5,902 bases of DNA from Pseudomonadota bacterium (GTDB lineage: Bacteria; Desulfobacterota; Syntrophia; Syntrophales; UBA5619): the NCBI GenBank assembly GCA_018896355.1, contig JAHIMW010000077.1, positions 1-5,902 on the forward strand, written 5' to 3'. Below, piece by piece: positions 1 through 5,818 of the stretch. The notes beneath the pieces were generated by a model. It was given only the letters and a program-made list of their open reading frames with translations. It searched no databases and was not told the origin of the DNA. Position 1 is the first letter of the stretch. Each line of letters opens with the position of its first letter. The position numbers were made by a program, and so were the translations under genes.

Positions 1-33
1 TCTGCCGATCGGCGTATAGCCAACCTCGTCGAT
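1..33 (-). pseudogene. istB: Scrap of IS21-type helper ATPase gene (istB), Walker B region
   Basis: Read on the - strand, positions 33 to 1 encode IDEVGYTPIGR. This resembles the Walker B stretch of IstB/DnaC-like ATPases (typically IDEVGY-x-P-[IL]), the helper proteins of IS21-family transposases. The fragment runs off the left edge of the window, so the downstream part of the gene may lie outside. Upstream, in the same frame, a TAA stop lies inside the adjoining palindrome immediately before the Ile codon. The Walker A half is therefore absent here and the gene is broken. Only eleven codons are visible, so the family call rests on one motif. Confidence 0.4.
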
Positions 34-61
34 TTATGTGGAGCTCCACATAAATCGACGA
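26..61. repeat. Perfect 36-bp palindrome
   Basis: Every base from 26 to 61 pairs with its mirror position, and the symmetry breaks at 25/62. The core is TTATGTGGAGCTCCACATAA, centred on the GAGCTC between 43 and 44. The right-hand arm on the - strand includes the start of the IstB-like motif (codons for I-D-E), so the palindrome contains coding sequence plus its inverted copy. There is no loop, and no T-run follows, so a terminator role is unlikely. It could be a recombination site or element end, the scar of an insertion, or a fold-back assembly artefact near a contig end. Confidence 0.9.
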
Positions 62-403
62 AGCACAGATTCACTCCTCCCATTTTACCCCGGCGTACCA
101 GGGTGGTTTATAACATTCGTTAATCCATAAGAACACAAGGTGTACAGGTGCCAGGCATCATTGATATTTGATCACGATCGGTCCTATTGATAACGAATGG
201 AAAGGTGGAGTTTTTGACAGTGGACGCAACTTACGGGATGAAAGATGCAAGCGCAGGGCAGCTGATTTTCTGCCTCTCAGGGGGCCAGCATCCTTCCTGA
301 AAGTGAGTGTCCAGCAATTTTGACGGGCATCCAACATTTCGAGCAGCAATCATTATTTGAAGGTACAAAATCCCGAATAGAAATGATTTTGACGGCGCCG
401 GTA
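62..403. other. Non-coding stretch, no supportable gene
   Basis: About 340 bases without a convincing gene on either strand. The short reading frames here have no recognisable motif and no good ribosome binding site. The + strand frame that opens with TTG at 320 continues into the transglutaminase gene, but its first 55 codons lie upstream of or across a strong promoter and look untranslated. A 9-bp palindrome, TGCCAGGCA, occurs near 150. The region separates an insertion-sequence scrap from the operon promoter and may be older mobile-element debris, but nothing in it proves that. Confidence 0.5.
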
Positions 404-432
404 TTGACACCCTGGCGGCTATTCCCTATAAT
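404..432 (+). promoter_or_regulatory. Consensus sigma70-type promoter of the transglutaminase-ABC operon
   Basis: TTGACA at 404-409 and TATAAT at 427-432 are both perfect hexamers, separated by the optimal 17 bp. Transcription would start near 439, giving an untranslated leader of about 45 nt before the ATG at 485. The spacer is GC-rich (CCTGGCGG), with no TG extension before the -10. The promoter lies in the same direction as, and just upstream of, the three-gene operon and should be its main promoter. A chance match to both hexamers at exact spacing is improbable in GC-rich DNA. No operator is evident. Confidence 0.8.
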
Positions 433-484
433 CCGTCCGGAAATGTGGAGCATTGGGTGGAAGTCGGTTTCCCGGGGGCGGAAG

Positions 485-2035
485 ATGGGAAAAATCAGAA
501 ACCATTGGCACTGGTTTGCGGGAGGGTGCGTGATATTGATCTTCGCGCTTCTCCTTTCCGTCCGCCTTGTCGGCGTGCCCAAGCCATTAGCCGGAGCGGC
601 GGAGACCCTTTCCCGTCAGCCGGGCGTTATCCCCGTCGGCGAGTTCTGGATGAATATCACCCAGGCCGGCCGGAAGATCGGCTATGCGCAGCGCAACTAC
701 TCCCGGACAGAAGACGGGTTTCGCTTCTCCGAGAATATCTTCATGCGGATCAATACGATGGGGGTTGTACAGCCCTTGACTGTCCGAACGGCGGCGGAGC
801 TGAAGCCCGACCGGACGCTCGCCAGCTTTCAATTCGATCTCGGGTCTAACCTTTTCAAGTTCACGGCCCGGGGAGAGGTGGAGGGGAAGAAGCTAACCGT
901 TCGCATCGGCGGACCGGCCGAGGAAAAGATCAGTGTGATCGACCTGGCGGAGCCGCCCTATCTGGGCGGCGGCATTCTCGAGTCCGCCGGGGCAGGGGGA
1001 CTCCAGCCGGGGGAGGGGAGGACATTCCCGGTTTTCGACCCCGCCTCCATGGGGCAGAGGCCGGTCCGAATTACCCTTCTCGGCGAAGAAGAGCTGACGA
1101 TCATGGGAAAAAGCCGGCGGGCCCGAAAACTTTCCGTCGATTTTATGGGGATGAAGCAGATCGCCTGGGTTGACCCGGACGGATCGGTGCTCCGGGAGGA
1201 GGGTATCCTGGGGATTGCGCTGGAGCGGGTCACGCACGGGGAGGCGCTGGAGGGGCTTGAAGGCGCGGTCAGCGCGGATCTGACGGAGATCGCCTCCATC
1301 CCTTCGTCGAAACCCATTGAGGGCGCCGCGGCCCTGAAAGTCCTGAAGATCCGGCTGGAGGGGCTTCCGGAGGGTTCATTTGCGAAACCTCTCCAGGGCG
1401 CCGATGCGCATAAAGGCGGGAAGGATGTGTCGGAGGGTTTTCCATTTCTCGACGGCGGCCGTCAGATCTATCTAAACGGCGTACTGACGATCCGGCGTGA
1501 ATCGCCGGCCGCTCACACCGCCCGGTCGGGCGGCGCCATCGGGGGTCTCTCTGCGCTTCTCGATCCCACCCCCTTTATCCAGTCGGATCACCCGAAGATC
1601 CGTAAAAAATTGGCCGAAATCGTCGGTCCGGGCGATCCGGACGGCGTGAAGGCCGACAAACTTGTGGCCTGGGTTTACAAGAACCTTGAGAAGCGACCGG
1701 TCCTGTCGGTCCCGAACGCGCTGGAGACGCTGGAAAACCGTGTCGGAGATTGCAACGAGCACGCCGTCCTGCTGGCGGCCTTTGCACGAGCCGCCGGAAT
1801 CCCGGCCGAGGTGGAGGCCGGGGTCGTCTATCTGCGCGGCCGTTTCTTTTATCACGCATGGAATGTGCTCTACCTCCGGGACCGTGGCGGCTGGATGACG
1901 GCCGACTCCGTCTTTGGACAGATGCCGGCGGATGTGACCCACATCCGTTTCGTCCGCGGCGAAGCCGACCGTCAGCTTGATCTGGTGGGGCTGATCGGCC
2001 GCTTGAAGCTGGAGATCCTGGAGATGGAACGATGA
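485..2035 (+). CDS. Membrane-anchored transglutaminase-like (papain-fold) protein
   Basis: The protein is 516 residues. After a basic N-terminus (MGKIRNHWHW), one hydrophobic segment at about residues 11-31 acts as a signal anchor or uncleaved signal peptide and places the rest outside the cytoplasm. The middle section (about 50-350) is beta-rich and not recognised. The C-terminal part carries a transglutaminase-core fold (Transglut_core type): Cys423 in GDCNEHA, His457 in FYHAWN and Asp474 in TADSVFG form the expected triad in the expected order. Bacterial members act as cysteine proteases, peptidases or amidases more often than as protein cross-linkers, and the substrate here is unknown. 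The ATG at 485 was chosen because it yields the signal anchor, follows the promoter at 404-432, and has purine-rich GGGGGCGGAAG before it. The same frame is open upstream to a TTG at 320 (571 residues), but that extension crosses the promoter. The ATG at 443 would be nearly leaderless. The stop overlaps the next gene by 4 nt. Confidence 0.85.
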   Translation: MGKIRNHWHWFAGGCVILIFALLLSVRLVGVPKPLAGAAETLSRQPGVIPVGEFWMNITQAGRKIGYAQRNYSRTEDGFRFSENIFMRINTMGVVQPLTVRTAAELKPDRTLASFQFDLGSNLFKFTARGEVEGKKLTVRIGGPAEEKISVIDLAEPPYLGGGILESAGAGGLQPGEGRTFPVFDPASMGQRPVRITLLGEEELTIMGKSRRARKLSVDFMGMKQIAWVDPDGSVLREEGILGIALERVTHGEALEGLEGAVSADLTEIASIPSSKPIEGAAALKVLKIRLEGLPEGSFAKPLQGADAHKGGKDVSEGFPFLDGGRQIYLNGVLTIRRESPAAHTARSGGAIGGLSALLDPTPFIQSDHPKIRKKLAEIVGPGDPDGVKADKLVAWVYKNLEKRPVLSVPNALETLENRVGDCNEHAVLLAAFARAAGIPAEVEAGVVYLRGRFFYHAWNVLYLRDRGGWMTADSVFGQMPADVTHIRFVRGEADRQLDLVGLIGRLKLEILEMER

Positions 2036-2763
2036 TAGAATTGACGGATCTGACCAAACAGTACGGGAGCACCCTGGCGGTGGACCACCTGACCCTCCGC
2101 GTGGCGAAGGGAGAGATCTTCGGTTTCATCGGACCCAACGGCGCGGGAAAGACGACGACGATCCGGATGATGGCGGGCGTCCTGGGGCCGACGGAGGGGA
2201 CGGTCCGGATCGACGGGATCCCGATGGCCACGGATCCGGAGGCGGCCAAGCGGATCATCGGTTTCATTCCCGACCGTACCTTCCTCTACGAAAAACTGAC
2301 CGGCATGGAGTTCATGCGGTTTGTCGCCGACCTTTACGGCTGCGGAGACGGCCTCTTCCGTCCAAAGGCCGAGAGGCTCCTGCTCCAGTTTTCCCTCTAC
2401 GACTGGGCCGATCACCTGATCGAGGCCTACTCCCACGGGATGAAACAGAGGTTGATAATCGCCTCGGCGCTGCTGCACGAGCCCAGGGTGATCATCGTCG
2501 ATGAGCCAATGGTGGGCCTCGATCCGGCCGGGATCCGGATGGTCAAGGACCTCCTCCGGGAGCTGGCCGCAAGCGGAACAACGATCTTCATGTCCACCCA
2601 TACGCTGGAGATCGCCGAAGACCTCTGCGACCGGATCGGGGTCATCCATCGCGGGCGGCTGGTGGCGCTGGGAACCACCGGCGACCTGCGGGGAACGGCC
2701 CTTCTCCAGGAGGGCGATCTGGAGGAGGTATTCCTTAGGCTGACCGGGAAGGAGGCGCCGTAA
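2032..2763 (+). CDS. ABC transporter ATP-binding protein
   Basis: The protein is 243 residues, a normal length for a single-domain ABC ATPase of the CcmA/drug-export type. Motifs in order are an aromatic A-loop Tyr11, Walker A GPNGAGKTT (34-42), signature YSHGMKQRL (133-141, replacing canonical LSGGQ), Walker B VIIVDEP with Asp157 and catalytic Glu158, D-loop GLDP (162-165), and the H-loop His190 in MSTH. All residues needed for hydrolysis are present. The Q-loop position reads GFIPDRTFLYEKLTG, with Asp81 where Gln is usual; the same pattern is familiar in this exporter subgroup. The ATG overlaps the preceding stop as ATGA, so translation is probably coupled. The next gene begins on the last base of its TAA. 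It should be the cytoplasmic motor for the permease that follows. Confidence 0.93.
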   Translation: MIELTDLTKQYGSTLAVDHLTLRVAKGEIFGFIGPNGAGKTTTIRMMAGVLGPTEGTVRIDGIPMATDPEAAKRIIGFIPDRTFLYEKLTGMEFMRFVADLYGCGDGLFRPKAERLLLQFSLYDWADHLIEAYSHGMKQRLIIASALLHEPRVIIVDEPMVGLDPAGIRMVKDLLRELAASGTTIFMSTHTLEIAEDLCDRIGVIHRGRLVALGTTGDLRGTALLQEGDLEEVFLRLTGKEAP

Positions 2764-4454
2764 TGAATGAAATCATCGCGCTGCTTCGGCCCCGATTCCT
2801 CTCCTTCAAGAACGCCGGCGACTCCCAAAGCGCCGGCAACCGCCGGATCCGCTATCTTCTCTTTGCCGCAATCGGTGTATCCTTCTGGATCGGCGCATTC
2901 CTGCTTTTCTACCGGGTTCTGACCTATTTTCAGGGAATCGAGGAGTTCGGCGACGTCCTCGCCCGGAAGCTCCTCTCGATGGTTCTGTTGACTTTTTTTT
3001 CTCTCCTCGTCTTTAGCGCCATCATCGCCTCTCTCTCGAAGCTCTACCTCAGCCGGGATCTGCTACTGGTCCATTCGCTGCCGGTCTCGGGAGGGAAGAT
3101 CTTTCTGGCGCGGTGGCTGGAAAGCACGATCGACAGCTCGTGGATGGTGATCCTCTTCAGTCTGCCCGTCTTTCTCTCCTATGGGATCATCTACAAGGCG
3201 GGGCCTTTTTTCTACATGACGGCGGGGATGGCGATCATCCCGCTCTGTCTGATCGCCTCCGCGATGAGCGCGCTCGCGGTCGTCATCGCGGCCGTCCTTC
3301 TTCCCGCGGGACGGATCCGGACGGTCTTCGTCTTCTTCGGCCTGCTCCTGATCCTGGCGCTGATCATGGCCTTCCGTCTCATGCGGCCGGAGAGGCTGGT
3401 CAATCCGGAGACCTTTGCAACGCTGCTTCTCTACCTGCGGGAGATGGGGACGCCCGGCTCACCGTTTCTTCCGACGACCTGGGCCTTCGACAGCCTCAAT
3501 GCGGCGCTTTCGGGTCTCAAGGGCGAGGCCCTCTTTCATCTCTCCCTCGCCTGGAGCTGCGCGGCGGCGCTCGCCTTCGTCGCAACCTGGACGGCGGGGG
3601 CCTTCTATTTCAAGGGCTACACAAAGGCGCAAACCACGGCGGAGAAGCTCTTTCCCCACAAGAACGGCCCGCGCGGAAAACGCTATCCATTTTTCGAGAG
3701 GATCTCCGGACCGGTATGGGCGTTCACCGTGAAGGAGTTCCGGACCTTCTTCCGGGACCAGACCCAGTGGCCGCAGCTTTTTTTGATCGCGGCGCTGATT
3801 GCGATCTACCTCTACAACTTTTCGGTTCTGCCGCTGGGACAATCGAAAATCCGGACGATCTACCTCCAGAACATCTTTTCTTTCCTGAACATGGGGCTGG
3901 CCGCCTTCGTCCTGACGGCGATCTCCGCCCGCTTCGTCTATCCGGCGGTCAGTTTCGAGGGCGACGCCTTCTGGATCGTACGGGCGGCGCCGATCTCGCT
4001 CAAAACCTTCCTCTGGGTGAAATTTGCGGTCTATGGTCTTCCGCTGCTGATCCTCGCGGAGATCCTGATCGTGAGTTCCAATATCCTCTTGCAGGTCACG
4101 CCGTTCATGATGGCGCTCTCCGTCGTCACGGTCTTTCTGATGACGCCGGGGGTGGTGGCGCTGGGGGTGGGTCTCGGCGCGGCCTATCCCGATTTCAAGT
4201 CCGAAAACCCGGCCCAGGCGGTCACCAGCTTCGGGGGGTTGCTGTTCATGCTCCTGGCGGCCGGGTTCATCGCAGCGGTGGTCGTTCTCGAGGCGGGACC
4301 GGTCTATGCCGTCTTCATGGCCGACTTCCACGGGCGGAGCCTCTCCGGCCTGCAGTGGGCATGGCTGATCGCCTCCTTCGCCCTCGTCCTGCTCCTCTGC
4401 ATCCTCGCCGTGCTACTCCCGATGCGCCTCGGCGAACGCCGCCTCCGGGAGTAG
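2763..4454 (+). CDS. Large ABC transporter permease (ABC-2-like, about 12 TM segments)
   Basis: The protein is 563 residues and strongly hydrophobic. Likely membrane spans lie near residues 31-55, 70-93, 121-140, 147-175, 184-204, 258-282, 340-357, 370-390, 418-440, 448-470, 484-510 and 523-550, so about 10 to 12. A long polar stretch at about 205-255, and another containing TVKEFRTFFRDQTQW near 320-335, fall between spans. The latter resembles the cytoplasmic coupling segment of large putative exporter permeases. The length and layout fit the ABC_tran_2-type putative permeases better than the six-span ABC-2 type. The ATG shares one base with the ATPase stop (TAATG), and GGAGG sits about 8 nt upstream in the ATPase C-terminal codons. 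With the ATPase and the transglutaminase-like protein it forms one transport unit. The direction is probably export and the substrate is unknown. It ends with TAG. Confidence 0.85.
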   Translation: MNEIIALLRPRFLSFKNAGDSQSAGNRRIRYLLFAAIGVSFWIGAFLLFYRVLTYFQGIEEFGDVLARKLLSMVLLTFFSLLVFSAIIASLSKLYLSRDLLLVHSLPVSGGKIFLARWLESTIDSSWMVILFSLPVFLSYGIIYKAGPFFYMTAGMAIIPLCLIASAMSALAVVIAAVLLPAGRIRTVFVFFGLLLILALIMAFRLMRPERLVNPETFATLLLYLREMGTPGSPFLPTTWAFDSLNAALSGLKGEALFHLSLAWSCAAALAFVATWTAGAFYFKGYTKAQTTAEKLFPHKNGPRGKRYPFFERISGPVWAFTVKEFRTFFRDQTQWPQLFLIAALIAIYLYNFSVLPLGQSKIRTIYLQNIFSFLNMGLAAFVLTAISARFVYPAVSFEGDAFWIVRAAPISLKTFLWVKFAVYGLPLLILAEILIVSSNILLQVTPFMMALSVVTVFLMTPGVVALGVGLGAAYPDFKSENPAQAVTSFGGLLFMLLAAGFIAAVVVLEAGPVYAVFMADFHGRSLSGLQWAWLIASFALVLLLCILAVLLPMRLGERRLRE

Positions 4455-4464
4455 CCCTTTTTTT
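4447..4464 (+). terminator. Weak candidate terminator of the ABC operon
   Basis: GGG at 4447-4449 can pair with CCC at 4455-4457 across a 5-nt loop containing the permease stop codon, and seven T residues follow (4458-4464). The stem has only three pairs, so this is below the usual strength of an intrinsic terminator. A stronger hairpin (CGGCGAACGCCG) lies slightly upstream but is not next to the T-run. It is reported because it sits exactly where the operon should end and faces convergent genes. Rho-dependent termination is equally possible. Confidence 0.25.
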
Positions 4465-4473
4465 ACCTTCCGA

Positions 4474-4575
4474 TCAGCCGCCTCTTTTCTCAGGGTGCCT
4501 TAGTCCCGGTTGGCCGGATGGTGAGGGGGCAGGGGGAACGCCGGCATACCGATGATGCGTCTGTTTCACCATCAT
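4474..4575 (-). pseudogene. Tiny ORF overlapping the HsdM-like stop; possible start of a lost hsdS
   Basis: An ORF of 33 codons begins MMVKQTHHRYAG and ends at TGA 4476-4474. Its first ATG overlaps the stop of the preceding HsdM-like tail by 4 nt (ATGA), the arrangement common where hsdM is followed by hsdS. Several HsdS proteins start with a short basic stretch followed by an RYP-like sequence, which is vaguely similar, but the rest is Pro/Gly-rich and unrecognised. If real, it is only a stub. It may be a chance reading frame. Confidence 0.2.
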
Positions 4576-4730
4576 ACGAAGTTCTTGTATCCCCGGAGGT
4601 TTGCCAGCGCAGCGGCAACTTCTTTGCCCTTTGCCTCGATGATGTTCATCAACTCTTCCGGCGTTCGGGTGTCCACATTCGGCTTCTTGTTGGGATTGAC
4701 GGCCTTGAGGTCGTAAACAGCGTCCTCGAT
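4572..4730 (-). pseudogene. hsdM: Probable C-terminal tail of type I methyltransferase subunit (HsdM), fused to RhuM
   Basis: After about residue 53 of the ORF starting at 4889, the sequence stops looking like RhuM. It becomes AVYDLKAVNPNKK, then DTRTPEELMNIIEAKG and a helical end, closing at TGA 4574-4572. A YDLKAVNPN motif followed by an acidic-then-TPEEL helix is what I recall from the extreme C-termini of HsdM subunits. RhuM proteins normally continue for another 150 or so residues of a different type. I infer that a deletion joined the middle of rhuM in frame to the last 50 codons of hsdM. No catalytic methyltransferase motif (NPPF) remains. The family call is from memory of sequence pattern only; the alternative is an unusual short RhuM C-terminus. 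Confidence 0.45.
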
Positions 4731-5165
4731 CTCACGTGCGTTTTCTTCCAGTCGCTGGCGGTTAATCGTGAGCCCGCGCGTCAGGTGTTCGCGCAGCACC
4801 CCGGTAGCCCAGATGCGGAACTGCGTGCCGCGCTTGGAATTTACCAGGTAGCCGACCCCGATGATCACATCGAGGTTGTACAGATCCATCTAGCGCAACT
4901 TTCCATCTGCGGCAACCTGTGCATTTTTTGCACAAGTTGAAGTTTGGTCCAGCTCGTTGGTCTCATATATATTGCGAATGTGACGCACGATCACGGAACG
5001 GTCTCTGCCAAAGAGCCGGGCCATTTGATGAGCATCCATCCAAAGCGTTTCTTTTTCCAACCGGACATCAATACTAATGCTGCCGTCAGGAGTTTGATAC
5101 AGCACGATTGCACCGTTTTCATATTCGGCCGTCTCCTCGCGCACCATGTGCTTTTTCTTCGTCAT
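4731..5165 (-). pseudogene. rhuM: RhuM-family protein, N-terminal part, interrupted by amber stop and truncated
   Basis: The N-terminal 91 codons (5165 to 4893) include IDVRLEKETLWMDAHQMARL, FGRDRSVIVRHIRNIYE and STCAKNAQVAADGK. After a TAG codon (4892-4890) the same frame continues as MDLYNLDVIIGVGY, NSKRGTQFRIWAT and GLTINRQRLEE. This is the diagnostic order for RhuM (Virulence_RhuM) proteins, which are about 330-350 residues and often accompany type I R-M loci. The TAG falls where relatives usually have Gln (KTRQMDLYNLD type), so a single C-to-T change (CAG to TAG) explains it. About 145 codons of RhuM sequence survive and the usual C-terminal half is missing. The start at 5165 is chosen for its Shine-Dalgarno (5170-5180). 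An in-frame ATG at 5183 overlapping the previous stop is the alternative. The biochemical function of RhuM is not established; the N-terminus looks helix-turn-helix-like. Confidence 0.8.
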
Positions 5166-5169
5166 TTTA

Positions 5170-5180
5170 CCTTCCCCCTT
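5170..5180 (-). promoter_or_regulatory. Ribosome binding site for rhuM
   Basis: On the - strand, AAGGGGGAAGG is followed by TAAA and then ATG at 5165. The AAGG core sits 4 nt from the start, and the purine run extends back to the preceding TGA. This favours the start at 5165 over the in-frame ATG at 5183, which has no comparable site. Confidence 0.6.
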
Positions 5181-5257
5181 CATAATTCCCCTGCGAACGC
5201 CCGGCGCAGCAGCGCGACCGGCAGGGCGTTGATGGTGTTCAGTTCTGCTTGCGCCGA
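5180..5257 (-). pseudogene. hsdS: C-terminal tail of type I specificity subunit (HsdS), fused to hsdR remnant
   Basis: The last 25 codons of this frame read SAQAELNTINALPVALLRRAFAGEL and end at TGA 5182-5180. A coiled stretch ending in a LP-x-A-[IL]-L-R-[RK]-AF-x-GEL signature is characteristic of HsdS C-termini. It does not belong after an HsdR Walker A motif, where RI-x-x-G-x-x-R-R-A-L-F-V-C-D-R-D would be expected. The junction lies around 5245-5262, with codons fused in frame. All target-recognition domains are gone. The stop overlaps a possible ATG for rhuM (ATGA), so the original hsdS-rhuM coupling seems preserved. Confidence 0.65.
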
Positions 5258-5661
5258 GATTCTCTTGAGCAGGTTGACAGCGATGAAGGTCTTGCCGGCC
5301 CCCGTGGCCAGGGAGAGGAGCGCGCGCTTGGGCTGCCTCGTTGACTCGCATCGGGCGATTTTCTCCATGACGGCGCGGATCGCTGCGTCCTGGTAGTAGC
5401 GCCGGGCGCCTTCGCCGCCGGCGTATCGCTGCAAAAGCGGTCGGGCTGCCGGGGCTTCGAGCGTGAAGCCCATCCCCCGTTCATACCGGGAGCGAAGCTC
5501 GGCCGGGGAAGGGAACCCCGCGAGCGTCGCCGCGCCTTGCCGTTGATGATCTCGACCGTGCCCGCGGTCTCTTCCCGCCGAATGAGATCCTCGGTCCAGC
5601 CGCATTTGTGAATAGCCGGGTCGATCAGTTTGGCTCTCGTATCGGCTTCGTTTAGAGGCAT
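5258..5661 (-). pseudogene. hsdR: Type I restriction endonuclease subunit R (HsdR), N-terminal remnant with internal deletion and frameshift
   Basis: Translation from ATG 5661 gives MPLNEADTRAKLIDPAIHKC and GWTEDLIRREETAG up to NGKARRR near 5525, a typical HsdR start. The recognisable sequence then resumes in another frame as LAGFPSPAELRSRYERGMGF, QRYAGGEGARRYYQDAAIRA, and Walker A ATGAGKT (5308-5288) followed by FIAVNLLKRI. Relatives have roughly 70-80 residues between these blocks, including the PD-(D/E)xK nuclease residues (IEAKAE-type). A small internal deletion thus removed the nuclease core and shifted the frame near 5515-5530. After Walker A the gene is replaced by an HsdS tail, so helicase motifs II-VI are missing. 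About 130 codons survive of a family normally 750-1,100 residues long. Read from 5661, the original frame continues as unrelated sequence. It cannot restrict DNA. Confidence 0.85.
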
Positions 5662-5664
5662 CGA

Positions 5665-5671
5665 TCCTCCC
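5665..5671 (-). promoter_or_regulatory. Ribosome binding site for hsdR remnant
   Basis: On the - strand, GGGAGGA followed by TCG precedes the ATG at 5661. It supports this start (MPLNEADTR, where family members begin) over the in-frame ATG at 5736, which would add 25 residues without family resemblance. Confidence 0.6.
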
Positions 5672-5764
5672 GGGTCATGCGCAGAACTATTTTCCCATTT
5701 AGGCTCATCAGGCGTCCACCGTGTTGCAAACCCCAAGGCCCCCGTGATGAAACCGTATTGCTGT

Positions 5765-5818
5765 AATTATTACGCGCATATTTATCATAATTATTAAGAA
5801 GATGCCCATCAATTATTA
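5765..5818 (+). repeat. Three direct copies of AATTATTA at about two-turn spacing
   Basis: AATTATTA occurs at 5765-5772, 5789-5796 and 5811-5818. The starts are 24 and 22 bp apart, so the copies fall roughly on one face of the helix. Two copies touch the hexamers of the candidate - strand promoter. They could be operator sites for a regulator of the R-M locus. AT-rich composition makes chance a real alternative. Confidence 0.4.
5784..5812 (-). promoter_or_regulatory. Candidate sigma70 promoter for the R-M remnant
   Basis: On the - strand, TTGATG (5812-5807) and TATGAT (5789-5784) are separated by exactly 17 bp. The -35 matches consensus at 4 of 6 positions and the -10 at 5 of 6. The region is strikingly AT-rich against its surroundings. 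Transcription would start near 5777, leaving a leader of about 115 nt before the hsdR start. Confidence 0.5.

Noticed and set aside
214..242. Second TTGACA (214-219) as a promoter
   Set aside because: At 17-bp spacing the -10 would be GATGAA, matching consensus at only 3 of 6 positions.
320..484. TTG-initiated 55-codon extension of the transglutaminase gene
   Set aside because: It crosses a full-consensus promoter, has no signal-peptide logic and no good ribosome binding site; the ATG at 485 explains the hydrophobic anchor better.
3459..4331. 290-codon - strand frame opposite the permease
   Set aside because: Low-complexity Arg/Glu/Asp/Gln sequence typical of the antisense of a hydrophobic gene, with no ribosome binding site or motif.
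3113..4555. 480-codon + strand frame inside the permease gene
   Set aside because: It is a GC-driven shadow, rich in Arg/Gly/Pro, with no domain; the permease in the other frame has coherent membrane segments.
5240..5310. Possibility of an intact small P-loop ATPase encoded by 5180-5605 (-)
   Set aside because: It has Walker A but no Walker B, starts in antisense-like sequence, and matches HsdR and HsdS pieces, so it is a deletion product.
4518..5396. Two + strand frames of 140 and 150 codons in the R-M remnant
   Set aside because: They lie opposite recognisable RhuM, HsdS and HsdR sequence on the - strand and have no family resemblance.
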